The notes below the pieces were generated by a model, which worked only from the letters and a program-made list of their open reading frames with translations, had not been told where the DNA came from and did no database searches. A stretch of DNA of 16,759 bases from NCBI GenBank assembly GCA_021799915.1, contig JAJYZN010000008.1, positions 12,266 through 29,024 of the forward strand, in the 5' to 3' direction. A program made the translations under genes and the position numbers. The DNA comes from Actinomycetes bacterium. Its GTDB lineage: Bacteria > Actinomycetota > Acidimicrobiia > Acidimicrobiales > RAAP-2. Positions 8,197 to 16,293 of the stretch are shown piece by piece (positions within the stretch are counted from its first letter, which is position 1; each line of letters starts with the position of its first letter).

Positions 8197-9654
8197 TCAG
8201 TGGAACGGGTTCCCTATGGGGTAGGCAATATCCAGGTAGATGGCCGATATGACGACCACGAGAAGGACGGCTGAGAAGGCGTACACCACCGGCAGCAATT
8301 TCGCTGCGTCAGCACGGTAGTAGGGCCGGCCCCGGCGGGTGCGGATCCGCTCGTACACGGCAATGGCAACGTGTCCGCCATCCAGCGGCAGCATGGGAAG
8401 CATGTTCAAGATTCCGAAGGCGATATTGAGGGCTATCAGCACTTCGATCAGGTAGAGGATCCCGCTCTGCTCGGCCTGGGTGGCGGTGCGTACCGCCCCG
8501 AAGATCGACTCGGCTCTGGTTCCGGTCTTCGCGCTTTGCGCTGCAGCGTGCGGGCTGACCACCCCACGGTAGAGGGACCCTATCCCTTCCGGCACGGCTC
8601 GAACCGTGGCTGCCACGTCGCGTCCGACGTCGATCACCGCGGTGCCTATCCCACGGATCGGACCCTCCGAACCGAAGACGACCCTTTGGCTCTCGGTGAT
8701 TCCGATGAGACCCACCGTTGGCGTCTTCGGTGGGCCGGCCCCGAGGGCTTCGCCTGTGGACCCCACCAGGTGCCCGAGCTCCGGCGTCACGGTGAGATGC
8801 ACGATCTTCCCGTCACGTCTCACGGTGAGGGACACCGGACGGTTCGCCGAAGAACGGATCACGTCGGCAAGGGCTGTAGCCCGATCGACTCGATGCCCAT
8901 CGGCTGATTCCACGATGTCGCCAGGACGAAGTCCGGCCGCCTGTGCCGCCGTCTCCGAGTGGCCAGGCCACGTTGCGAAACCGGCGATCGTCGTCTGGAC
9001 ACCCTGGGTAGGGGTCCCGAAGTAGAGCAGCGCGGCATAGGCCAGAAGGAAGGCCATGACGAAGTGCATGAACGAGCCGGCAGAAGCCACGATGATGCGC
9101 TTGTGGAAGGGTTGTTGGCGGTACGTGCGATCCTCGTCGGCCGGATCGATTTCCTCGAGATTGGTCATGCCCGGAATCTTCACGTAGCCGCCGAGCAGGA
9201 TGGGCTTGACCCCGTAGTCGGTCTCACCCTTACGGATCGACCACAGGCGCGGACCGAACCCGACGAAATACTCGGTGACCTTCATATGGCTCCACTTGGC
9301 GGTGATGAAGTGCCCGAACTCGTGCACCATCACGATCACGATGATGGCGATGATCACGACAAGGAGCGGGCCCAATCCCAAGAGGAGGAAGCCAGCCACG
9401 ATCACCCCCAGGACCAGTGCCAGGCGTATCAGGCCCCAGGCACCACGCCTCCGAGGAAGAGGAGCTACCGGGTCGGGAGGGGCGTCGGCACCTGTATCGC
9501 CCGAGGCCCTCCATCCGCCGGCCTCCGATGGGCCGGCCGCCGATGGGACGGCCTCCGGGGGAGAGCCCGCCGGAAGCTCCTCCGCCGGGGAGCCGGACCC
9601 TGCCACGGTGACCTGACGCTTCGAAGACCTAGGCGCCGCACGTTGCTCCTTCAC
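8197..9654 (-). CDS. rseP: RIP-type zinc metalloprotease RseP / site-2 protease
   Basis: Membrane-embedded S2P-family protease; family members cleave anti-sigma factors and similar membrane substrates (RseP in E. coli, Rip1 in mycobacteria). The 485 residues start with a disordered Pro/Ala/Ser-rich stretch (about 1-70). Membrane segments surround the zinc motif HEFGH at 111-115. A further membrane segment near 200 and a PDZ domain (about 225-300, GLRPGDIVESADG) follow, then the second catalytic motif LNMLPMLPLDGG with D425, and two last membrane segments. Most relatives begin near the first membrane helix. The GTG start at 9654 is nevertheless well supported: AAGGAGG stands 4 nt upstream, and the start overlaps the dxr stop as GTGA. 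Confidence 0.94.
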   Translation of the reverse strand: MKEQRAAPRSSKRQVTVAGSGSPAEELPAGSPPEAVPSAAGPSEAGGWRASGDTGADAPPDPVAPLPRRRGAWGLIRLALVLGVIVAGFLLLGLGPLLVVIIAIIVIVMVHEFGHFITAKWSHMKVTEYFVGFGPRLWSIRKGETDYGVKPILLGGYVKIPGMTNLEEIDPADEDRTYRQQPFHKRIIVASAGSFMHFVMAFLLAYAALLYFGTPTQGVQTTIAGFATWPGHSETAAQAAGLRPGDIVESADGHRVDRATALADVIRSSANRPVSLTVRRDGKIVHLTVTPELGHLVGSTGEALGAGPPKTPTVGLIGITESQRVVFGSEGPIRGIGTAVIDVGRDVAATVRAVPEGIGSLYRGVVSPHAAAQSAKTGTRAESIFGAVRTATQAEQSGILYLIEVLIALNIAFGILNMLPMLPLDGGHVAIAVYERIRTRRGRPYYRADAAKLLPVVYAFSAVLLVVVISAIYLDIAYPIGNPFH

Positions 9655-10847
9655 GCCGCCTCCTTCCAGCCGCGAACGAGTGCCTGAGCGTGACGCCGGG
9701 CCTGGCGATCAGCGTCCAAGACCTCGTCGAGGGACGTCAGGGAGCCGCCAGGGCACTCGGCGAGTGCGGCGTCGACAACGTCGACGATCGCCAACCACGA
9801 AATTCTCCCTTGGAGGAACGCCTCGACGGCGATCTCGTTGGCGGCGTTGAGCCAAGCGGGGAATGGCCCGCCGGCCCGTCCGGCGCGATAAGCGAGGTCA
9901 ATGCCAGAGAAGACTGAGCGATCTGGGAGCTCGAAACTGAGGGAGCAAGGATCGGACCAGTCGATCCGCCCAAAGGCCGCCCCGATGCGCTCCGGCCACC
10001 CCAGGGCATATCCAATGGGCAATCGCATGTCCGGAATCGACAGCTGGGCCAAAGTAGCTCCATCGATGAACTCCACCATGGAGTGAACGATCGACTGTGG
10101 GTGCACCACGATGTCAATTCGATCATAGGGAACGCCGAACAATTCGTGGGCTTCGATCACCTCCAGGCCCTTGTTCATCAGGGTAGAGGAGTCGATCGTG
10201 ATCTTCGGACCCATTTTCCACGTGGGATGTGCAAGGGCTTGCTCGACGGTGACTGTTCTGAGCGACTCGCGCGTCCGCCCCCTGAAAGGTCCTCCCGAGG
10301 CGGTCACTATCAACCGTGCCACCTTCGCCGAGTCTCCCGTGGTCCCGTCACTCCCACACCCCACGACCTCAGGTGAAGTGGCTAGGCACTGATGGATCGC
10401 ACAGTGCTCCGAGTCCACCGGCAACAGCTGCGCCCCGGGGGTACGCCGCGCCCTTTGCACAATTGGGGCACCGGCGATGAGGGACTCCTTGTTGGCCAGA
10501 GCCAACCGGCGACCAGATTCGAGGGCTGCGAGCGTCACGGGAAGGCCGGCGAACCCGACAACGGCGTTCAACACCACGTCGGCTACCGATGCCGCTGCCT
10601 CAAGTCCCTCGGGTCCGGACATGACTTGGACACCCGGACCCACTCGAGAAGACAGTTCCGCTGCTCGAGACGGATCGCCGATCACCACGAGCTCAGGTCG
10701 CACACATTCTGCCTGCTCTACCAGGGCATCGACGGAGTGCGCCGCGCTGAGTGCCACGACGCGAAACCGGTCCGGCTGGCTGGCAATGACTTCCAGAGCC
10801 TGGGTGCCTATCGATCCCGTCGATCCCACCAGGCTGACCGTTCTCAT
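9651..10847 (-). CDS. dxr: 1-deoxy-D-xylulose 5-phosphate reductoisomerase
   Basis: Dxr (IspC) converts DXP to MEP with NADPH, the first committed step of the MEP pathway; ispG two genes on serves the same pathway. The 398-residue length is typical. Visible motifs are the NADPH site GSTGSIGTQ (8-16), ALANKESLIAG (about 113-123), the metal/substrate motif PVDSEHCAIHQCL (about 139-151; many homologues have SEHSAIFQ), ASGGPFRG, and HPTWKMGPKITIDSSTLMNK with GLEVIEAHELFG (about 207-240). The ATG start has no strong ribosome binding site. It is separated from cdsA by 115 bp and overlaps rseP by 4 bp. Confidence 0.97.
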   Translation of the reverse strand: MRTVSLVGSTGSIGTQALEVIASQPDRFRVVALSAAHSVDALVEQAECVRPELVVIGDPSRAAELSSRVGPGVQVMSGPEGLEAAASVADVVLNAVVGFAGLPVTLAALESGRRLALANKESLIAGAPIVQRARRTPGAQLLPVDSEHCAIHQCLATSPEVVGCGSDGTTGDSAKVARLIVTASGGPFRGRTRESLRTVTVEQALAHPTWKMGPKITIDSSTLMNKGLEVIEAHELFGVPYDRIDIVVHPQSIVHSMVEFIDGATLAQLSIPDMRLPIGYALGWPERIGAAFGRIDWSDPCSLSFELPDRSVFSGIDLAYRAGRAGGPFPAWLNAANEIAVEAFLQGRISWLAIVDVVDAALAECPGGSLTSLDEVLDADRQARRHAQALVRGWKEAA

Positions 10848-10892
10848 GGCGAACTACCCGTTACTCCCGCTGTGGACACTTCGGACCCTCCG

Positions 10893-10928
10893 GATGTTGG
10901 GGACGTTGGGGACGTTGGGGACGTTGGG
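10893..10928. repeat. Four tandem 9-bp repeats in the cdsA-dxr gap
   Basis: The plus-strand unit GACGTTGGG occurs four times in a row (first copy GATGTTGGG), or CCCAACGTC on the transcribed strand. It lies in the 115-bp gap between cdsA and dxr and begins 46 bp before the dxr start codon. I see no promoter or terminator in the rest of this gap. Confidence 0.9.
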
Positions 10929-10962
10929 GACCAGCATGCCATCGTCGCCAATCCGACGTTCG

Positions 10963-12984
10963 TCACCCAAGGTGAAGTGCTCTCACCAAGTAATAGGTCG
11001 CAGGCATGAGGAACAGGAGGCCGTCAACACGGTCCAACACTCCACCATGACCAGGCAGGATCTTTCCCATGTCCTTGAGCCCCAAGTGTCGCTTGATCAA
11101 CGACTCGGACAGGTCCCCAATCGGGCTCACGATCGCGACCACGATCCCAAGCGCCGCCGCGGCACCGTACGTCCATGGGTGGATCAGATGCACGACGATG
11201 ACCGAGACCAGGATCGCAACGACTGCGCCGCCTATGAATCCCTCCCAGGTCTTTCTCGGGCTCACGCTGGGGGCCATCGGGCGACGACCTATCCACACCC
11301 CGGTTGCCCAGGCCCCGACGTCGTAGGCAACCCCGACCACGACGGCCGCCAGGAGGAACGCGATCCCGTGGCGATCGGGGAACACTGCCGGGTTCAGCAA
11401 GAGAGCGCCGAACGAACCGAAAAGAGCAATCCAACAGAACACGATCAACGTGGATCCGGTGCTGAGGACGGGATCCGCTCTTCGGTCTACCCCGGCGAGA
11501 TGCCACAACATGGTGAAGACCACCAGCAAGGCCAGAACCAGCAGAAGTGCTTGCTGGCCACGGTTGTACGTCGCGACCATCAGCGCCACGGTCGCCACCA
11601 AACCGAGCAGCGTGGCCGGGTGGTAATTCGCCTTGCGAAAGGCGCCGAACGCCTCCATCGCGGCCAGGGTGACGACAGCGGTGACGATGATGATCGAAGG
11701 AAGATTCCCGAGCTTGAAGAAGACCAGTACAATGACCCCGATAACGAACCCAGAGGCGACCGCCACCGGAACATTCCGACCACTCCGGTCTTCTCCACGG
11801 TCGAGGTCTGACCGAGAGACGGGTGCACCGGGGCGGCCAGGACGGTGTGGCTGGCGTGTCCCGGTCCGCTCGGCTGGAAGGCGACCGGTCGACCCATCAC
11901 GCGGAGTACGGGGCGGCCTACGCTCCGCTACCTGCGCCTTCTGGCGTAGCTCCTCCTCGTGCTTGGGAGGTTTCTCCCCTCGCTTCTCCTCGACTGCGAC
12001 CGCGTCTTCCTGCTCGACGGAAAGGGGCGCAGCGACCGTCGACGACGCCAACTTCTCCCGCTTTCCCGCGCGGCCTCGGTCGTCACCAGTCCCCTCGCCA
12101 CTAATGTCTCCCAACCCGTGACGACCCATCGCGTCCGTCACCTCAGCTCCAGGCTGAACGGATGCGTCCCGCTCCGACCCACCGACTCGCTCGTCGAATC
12201 GGAAAAGGATGTCGCTTGTGAAGGCTCCATCTGGTGTCTCGGAAACATCTGGTGTCTCTATGTCTTCTGGCATCCCGGATGCCGCGGGTGCTCGGGATGT
12301 CGCGGGACTCGACCTGACCGCGGGGATCATGATGGTCTCTTCGTCACCTCTAGTAACAGCATCTCCCCCGGTAGCGGCCCCTCCCCCAGCGCCAGCCGGG
12401 GAAGGCCATTCCCCACCCTCATCCCCACCCTCAGCACCGCTATCGATGGCGCCCCCCCCGGCCTCGGGGAGATCGAAGGCCCACGGCTGGCGGTCAGACC
12501 CACCAGAGTCGTCCAGTGACCCCAGGCGTGATTCTTCGTGGGCAAGCACGGAAGGATCGAACGACTCCTCGTGGGCCTCCCAGTCGGCCTGCTGTTCGCG
12601 CCACGTAGGCGCGGGGAGTGTCGACCAGGGATCGTCGTCGGACGAACTGTCGTCTGTCCGCCGTAGGACTGCCGGAACCTGTCCAGTCGGTGCCTCGGTC
12701 CAGTGTGGAAGATCCGGCTCCGCCACTCCACTCTCGGCCACTGTCGCTTCGACCATTGCCCCATCGTCGGCATCGACACCGCTTTCGGCGTCCACAGACC
12801 AGACGTCAGGGTCTGTCACAGCCTGACTGTGCTCGTCTCGGGAATCTCCGGGCTCCCAGGCAACCCTGGGAACTTCACCAGTGCCGGCCAATCGGCCGGC
12901 AGTCTCAGCCCCTACGATCCGTACCCGTCCAGTCGGCTGTTCGACCGGCTCTTCACCGTTGTTTGGGAATGGATCGTCAGCCAT
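10963..12984 (-). CDS. cdsA: Phosphatidate cytidylyltransferase with long N-terminal extension
   Basis: CdsA makes CDP-diacylglycerol from CTP and phosphatidic acid in the inner membrane. Residues about 400-673 form a normal-length CdsA domain with several membrane helices and the signature SLIKRHLGLKD...LPGHGGVLDRVDG (about 625-652). The first roughly 395 residues are not CdsA. They begin with PTGRVRIVGAETAGRLAG and continue as acidic, Ser/Gly/Pro/Ala-rich low-complexity sequence. The final 100 residues before the membrane are basic (KPPKHEEELRQ, RQPHRPGRPG), as expected for a cytoplasmic juxtamembrane segment. No methionine lies near the start of the catalytic domain, and the ATG at 12984 is only 10 bp after frr, so the extension is probably translated. 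Its function is unknown. Confidence 0.93.
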   Translation of the reverse strand: MADDPFPNNGEEPVEQPTGRVRIVGAETAGRLAGTGEVPRVAWEPGDSRDEHSQAVTDPDVWSVDAESGVDADDGAMVEATVAESGVAEPDLPHWTEAPTGQVPAVLRRTDDSSSDDDPWSTLPAPTWREQQADWEAHEESFDPSVLAHEESRLGSLDDSGGSDRQPWAFDLPEAGGGAIDSGAEGGDEGGEWPSPAGAGGGAATGGDAVTRGDEETIMIPAVRSSPATSRAPAASGMPEDIETPDVSETPDGAFTSDILFRFDERVGGSERDASVQPGAEVTDAMGRHGLGDISGEGTGDDRGRAGKREKLASSTVAAPLSVEQEDAVAVEEKRGEKPPKHEEELRQKAQVAERRPPRTPRDGSTGRLPAERTGTRQPHRPGRPGAPVSRSDLDRGEDRSGRNVPVAVASGFVIGVIVLVFFKLGNLPSIIIVTAVVTLAAMEAFGAFRKANYHPATLLGLVATVALMVATYNRGQQALLLVLALLVVFTMLWHLAGVDRRADPVLSTGSTLIVFCWIALFGSFGALLLNPAVFPDRHGIAFLLAAVVVGVAYDVGAWATGVWIGRRPMAPSVSPRKTWEGFIGGAVVAILVSVIVVHLIHPWTYGAAAALGIVVAIVSPIGDLSESLIKRHLGLKDMGKILPGHGGVLDRVDGLLFLMPATYYLVRALHLG

Positions 12985-12994
12985 GGGACCCCAC

Positions 12995-13567
12995 TCAGAC
13001 CTCGAGGAGCTCTCGCTCTTTTTGGGAGAGCAATTGGTCGATCAGGCCCACCTGCTCGTGAGTAATCTTCTCGACCTCCTTCTCTACTCGCTCCAATTCA
13101 TCAGATGACAACACCCCGTCCTTTTCCAGCGCTTCTAGCTCGTGACGGGTAGACCGACGCAAGTTTCTGACCGCCACACGGCCTTCCTCCGCCTTGTGAC
13201 GCACTACCTTGACCAACTCCTTCCGGCGCTCTTCGGTGAGGGGCGGAAAGGCCAGGCGGATCACGGCTCCGTCATTGGTCGGGTTGATCCCGAGGTCGGA
13301 TCCTTGAATGGCTTTCTCGATCGCTCCCAGCGCACTCTTGTCGTACGGGGTGATGACCAGCATCATTGCATCGGGGACGCTGAGTCCGGCCAGCTGGCGA
13401 AGCGGCGTGGGCGTCCCGTAATACTCCACGACAAGGTGTTCGACGAGCGCCGGTGCCGCTCTTCCAGTCCGGACCGTGGCGAATTCGGCTCGTACGTGGT
13501 CCACTGCCTTCACCATCTTCGCCCTAGCGTCCTCGGTGGCAATCGCCGAGAGATCCTCGCCCGTCAT
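12995..13567 (-). CDS. frr: Ribosome recycling factor
   Basis: RRF splits post-termination ribosomes together with EF-G. The 190 residues match the family length (about 185). Recognisable segments are VRTGRAAPALVEHLVVEYYG (about 37-56), PLRQLAGLSVPDAMMLVITPYD, the hallmark INPTNDGAVIRLAFPPLTEE (about 98-117) and the C-terminal coiled helix RKELVK...HEQVGLIDQLLSQKE. The ATG start overlaps the pyrH stop as ATGA. The gene is followed after 10 bp by cdsA. Confidence 0.97.
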   Translation of the reverse strand: MTGEDLSAIATEDARAKMVKAVDHVRAEFATVRTGRAAPALVEHLVVEYYGTPTPLRQLAGLSVPDAMMLVITPYDKSALGAIEKAIQGSDLGINPTNDGAVIRLAFPPLTEERRKELVKVVRHKAEEGRVAVRNLRRSTRHELEALEKDGVLSSDELERVEKEVEKITHEQVGLIDQLLSQKERELLEV

Positions 13568-14283
13568 CTCACCAGCGTACCGATATGCTCGCCGCCGAGC
13601 GCACGACGCAAATTCCCGGGCTCCATCAGGTCAAAGACCAGGATGGGTAGCGCGTTGTCCTTGCAGAAGGTGATTGCCGTAAGGTCCATGACCCTAAGAT
13701 CCTGGGCTACGACCTCCATGAACGAGATCGATTCGAAACGCACGGCATTGGGGTCGACCTTCGGGTCGGCGCTGTAGACGCCATCCACTCCGCCATGCGT
13801 GCCCTTCAGCAGCATCTCGGCTTCGATCTCAGCTGCCCTGAGGGCTGCCGAAGTGTCGGTGGTGAAATACGGATTTCCCATACCGGCGGCAAAGATGACC
13901 ACTCGGTCCTTCTCCAAGTGACGGATGGCCCTTCGCCTGATGTACGGTTCGGCCACCTCAGCCATGTGAACCGCGGTGAGCACACGAGTTGGCTGGCCCT
14001 GGTGCTCGAGCGCATCTTGGAGCGCAAGCGCATTGATGACGGTACCGAGCATTCCCATCGTGTCCGACGTCGCTCGGTCCATCCCGGCACCGGCTCCGGT
14101 GGTACCGCGCCAGATATTTCCTCCCCCTACCATGACTGCCAACTGAAGATCGGCGTGCTGACGCGCTTCGGCGATCTCTCCCGCTAACCGTTCCACCACA
14201 TCTGCGTCGATGGTCTCGTCCGAAGCGGCCGATGCGAGGGCCTCCCCCGACATCTTCAGCACTACGCGCCTGGTGTCACCCAT
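13564..14283 (-). CDS. pyrH: UMP kinase
   Basis: PyrH phosphorylates UMP to UDP in pyrimidine nucleotide synthesis. The 239-residue amino acid kinase fold protein shows KMSGEALA (about 9-16), the phosphate-binding GGGNIWRG (about 53-60), DRATSDTMGMLGTVINALALQ, TDTSAALRAAEI and GVDGVYSADPKVDPNA. It begins at ATG 14283 with GAGG 9 nt upstream, 42 bp after tsf, and overlaps frr by 4 bp. This placement between tsf and frr is the common bacterial order. Confidence 0.97.
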   Translation of the reverse strand: MGDTRRVVLKMSGEALASAASDETIDADVVERLAGEIAEARQHADLQLAVMVGGGNIWRGTTGAGAGMDRATSDTMGMLGTVINALALQDALEHQGQPTRVLTAVHMAEVAEPYIRRRAIRHLEKDRVVIFAAGMGNPYFTTDTSAALRAAEIEAEMLLKGTHGGVDGVYSADPKVDPNAVRFESISFMEVVAQDLRVMDLTAITFCKDNALPILVFDLMEPGNLRRALGGEHIGTLVR

Positions 14284-14325
14284 TTCCTGGAACCTCGCGC
14301 TCCCCCGTGGTATCGGCGAACGGGA

Positions 14326-15120
14326 TCAGGAGCCGATCACAACCTGTGCGAACTCGACAACCTCAGCTGAACCGAGGTGCTCGGCCACCGTCTTCTTCTC
14401 GTCACGTACGTATGCCTGCTCAAGCAGGCATCGCTCCTTGAACCAGCCGTTCATCCGACCGTCGACGATCTTGGCCAGAGCGGCTTCGGGTTTTCCCTCA
14501 TTCCGACTGATCTCCTCAACGGTCGCGCGCTCGGCGGCAACCTGGTCAGCCGGCACGTCGTCGCGTCGGAGGTACGTCGGCCTGCTGAAGGCGACGTGTA
14601 CGGCTACCTCGTGGGCGAGCTGTGCGCTCCCTCCACTCAAGACGACGATGACGCCGTTGGTGCCGCGTCCGGCCTGCTGGTGGAGATACGTGTCGAGTAC
14701 TTCTCCGCTTCCGGCCTCCAGGCGGACGACGCGACCGACCGAGATGTTCTCTTTCAGCACGGTTCGCAGTCGCTCCAGATCCGCACTGGCTTCCTCGACG
14801 GCATGGGGACCTCGAGCTGCCACCGAAGCGGCTACCTCGTCGGCCAAGGCCACGAACTCCTCGGACTTGGCTACGAAGTCGGTCTCGCACCGCAACTCGA
14901 CCATAGCCGCAACGGGTCCTTGTCTCACGATGGCGACTGCTCCGTCGCTCGCTTCACGATCTTCCCGTTTGGCTGCGCCCGCCAAGCCCTGAACCCTCAA
15001 CCACTGGGTCGCCTCTTCTTGGTCACCGTGCGCTGCCTCCAAAGCGCGCTTGGCGTCGAGCATGCCGACGCCGGTAGACCGGCGCAGCGCCTGCACGTCC
15101 TGAGCGGTGAATTCAGCCAC
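14326..15120 (-). CDS. tsf: Elongation factor Ts
   Basis: EF-Ts exchanges GDP for GTP on EF-Tu. From GTG 15120 the protein is 264 residues and starts [13 protein letters not shown], with [12 protein letters not shown] (about 16-27) and the EF-Tu-contacting motif [12 protein letters not shown] (about 77-88). The start was chosen because AAGGAG stands 7 nt before 15120. The other in-frame GTG at 15126 is nearly fused to the Shine-Dalgarno site. It overlaps the end of rpsB by 8 bp. Confidence 0.96.
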   Translation of the reverse strand: MAEFTAQDVQALRRSTGVGMLDAKRALEAAHGDQEEATQWLRVQGLAGAAKREDREASDGAVAIVRQGPVAAMVELRCETDFVAKSEEFVALADEVAASVAARGPHAVEEASADLERLRTVLKENISVGRVVRLEAGSGEVLDTYLHQQAGRGTNGVIVVLSGGSAQLAHEVAVHVAFSRPTYLRRDDVPADQVAAERATVEEISRNEGKPEAALAKIVDGRMNGWFKERCLLEQAYVRDEKKTVAEHLGSAEVVEFAQVVIGS

Positions 15121-16135
15121 GCTCACTCTCCTTCTTCCCTCCTGCCTTCCCTTCTGCGTCTGCCTGAATCGAATCCCCTTCGACCTCGGTGGCCGCAGTG
15201 ACCCCAGTGGCCGGAGCGGCCGTGACCGGAGCGACTTGGGTCAGCAGGGGTACTGTGCCGCCCGGAGTGGCCGCATCCTCCGCATTCGTCGGTGCGGACG
15301 GTGCGGACGGTGCGGCCGGTGCGGCCGGGGGAGGCTGGGGAGCCGGTGCGGACGGTGCGGCCGGGGGAGGCTGGGGAGCCGGTGCGGACGGTGCGGCCGG
15401 GGGAGGCTGGGGAGCCGGTGCGGACGGTGCAATAGGTGGTGGCCGGTGCGCCGCTATCCAACGCCCCTCGACGACGGCATCGGCGATCACCCGGCACATC
15501 AACGCTCCTGAACGAATGGCGTCGTCATTTCCGGGGATCACGAAGTCGATCACGTCGGGGTCGCAATTGGTGTCGACAACGGCGACGACGGGGAGTCCGA
15601 GCTTCCTGGCCTCGGTGACGGCGATGTGCTCCTTCTTCGTGTCTATGACGAAGATGGTCTCGGGGAGACGGTCCAGGCCACTGATCCCACCGAGGTTCCG
15701 GCTCAGCTTCTCAAGTTCGCGGACGTGGCGCAGGGCCTCCTTCTTCGGCATGGCGTCGAAGTCGCCCGCGGCCTGCATGCTCCTGAGCTCCTGCATCCGC
15801 TTCACACGTCCCGACACCGTGCTGAAATTGGTCAGCATCCCACCGAGCCACCGCTGGTTCACGTACGGCATCCCACACGCAGTCGCGTAGTCGGCGATAG
15901 GACCCTGGGTCTGCTTCTTCGTGCCGACGAACAGAACGTTCCCGCCCCCCGCTGCCAGGTCGCGGACGTGGCTGTAGGCAGCGTCGATGCCTTCCAACGT
16001 CTTGTGGAGATCGATGAGATAGATCCCGTTCCGCTCCCCCAGGATGTAGCGCCGCATCTTGGGGTTCCAGCGACGGGTCTGATGACCGAAGTGGACCCCG
16101 GCGCCAAGGAGCTGTCGCATGGTGACGACGGCCAT
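15113..16135 (-). CDS. rpsB: 30S ribosomal protein S2 with long Pro/Ala C-terminal tail
   Basis: S2 is a late-assembling protein of the small ribosomal subunit. The core (about 1-232) is standard: [69 protein letters not shown] and [14 protein letters not shown] 108-residue tail follows, made of Pro/Ala/Ser/Gln repeats (three perfect 12-residue units at about 237-272), then Ala/Thr/Val-rich sequence and a charged end (KKESERG). Streptomyces S2 also has a C-terminal extension, but this one is longer and repetitive. The ATG at 16135 has GGAGG 5 nt upstream. The frame stays open to 16603, but that would overlap xerC and is rejected. Confidence 0.96.
   Translation of the reverse strand: MAVVTMRQLLGAGVHFGHQTRRWNPKMRRYILGERNGIYLIDLHKTLEGIDAAYSHVRDLAAGGGNVLFVGTKKQTQGPIADYATACGMPYVNQRWLGGMLTNFSTVSGRVKRMQELRSMQAAGDFDAMPKKEALRHVRELEKLSRNLGGISGLDRLPETIFVIDTKKEHIAVTEARKLGLPVVAVVDTNCDPDVIDFVIPGNDDAIRSGALMCRVIADAVVEGRWIAAHRPPPIAPSAPAPQPPPAAPSAPAPQPPPAAPSAPAPQPPPAAPAAPSAPSAPTNAEDAATPGGTVPLLTQVAPVTAAPATGVTAATEVEGDSIQADAEGKAGGKKESERG
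15319..15426 (-). repeat. Three perfect 36-bp tandem repeats in rpsB
   Basis: Three identical 36-bp units occupy 15319-15354, 15355-15390 and 15391-15426. Each is composed of four 9-bp modules: GTGCGGCCG, GGGGAGGCT, GGGGAGCCG, GTGCGGACG. Further 9-bp modules (GTGCGGACG/GTGCGGCCG) extend to 15292. On the minus strand a unit encodes 12 residues ([12 protein letters not shown], cyclically) in the S2 tail. All lengths are multiples of three. Confidence 0.95.
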
Positions 16136-16293
16136 TATTTCCTCCAATCGGTTCTGCCTCCCCGTGCGCAGCACCCTGCAACAGGGCGACCGTGGAACGC
16201 GCTCGGGTGTGAGATGAACGTTGTGCCGACCCACCGGGCGGTGGGACCTCCAGAGCCTAGCCGAGCATGGCCCCAGCCCTCCACACGCCTCGT
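16136..16293 (-). other. xerC-rpsB intergenic region with two small hairpins
   Basis: This 158-bp gap is the presumed leader of rpsB. The GGAGG ribosome binding site is at 16141-16145. Two short inverted repeats are visible: CCCACC/GGTGGG with a 4-nt loop at 16230-16245, and CCCTG/CAGGG with a 3-nt loop at about 16174-16186. Neither is followed by a T run, so they are not convincing terminators. I could not identify a confident -35/-10 pair. Confidence 0.35.

Noticed and set aside
10477..11811. 444-residue plus-strand open frame opposite dxr and cdsA
   Set aside because: It runs antisense through the Dxr N-terminus and the CdsA catalytic domain and reads as low-quality Arg/His/Asp-rich sequence; a shadow frame.
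15292..15440. CRISPR-like look of 36-bp direct repeats
   Set aside because: The units are contiguous without spacers, lie in frame inside rpsB and are built from 9-bp modules; a coding minisatellite.
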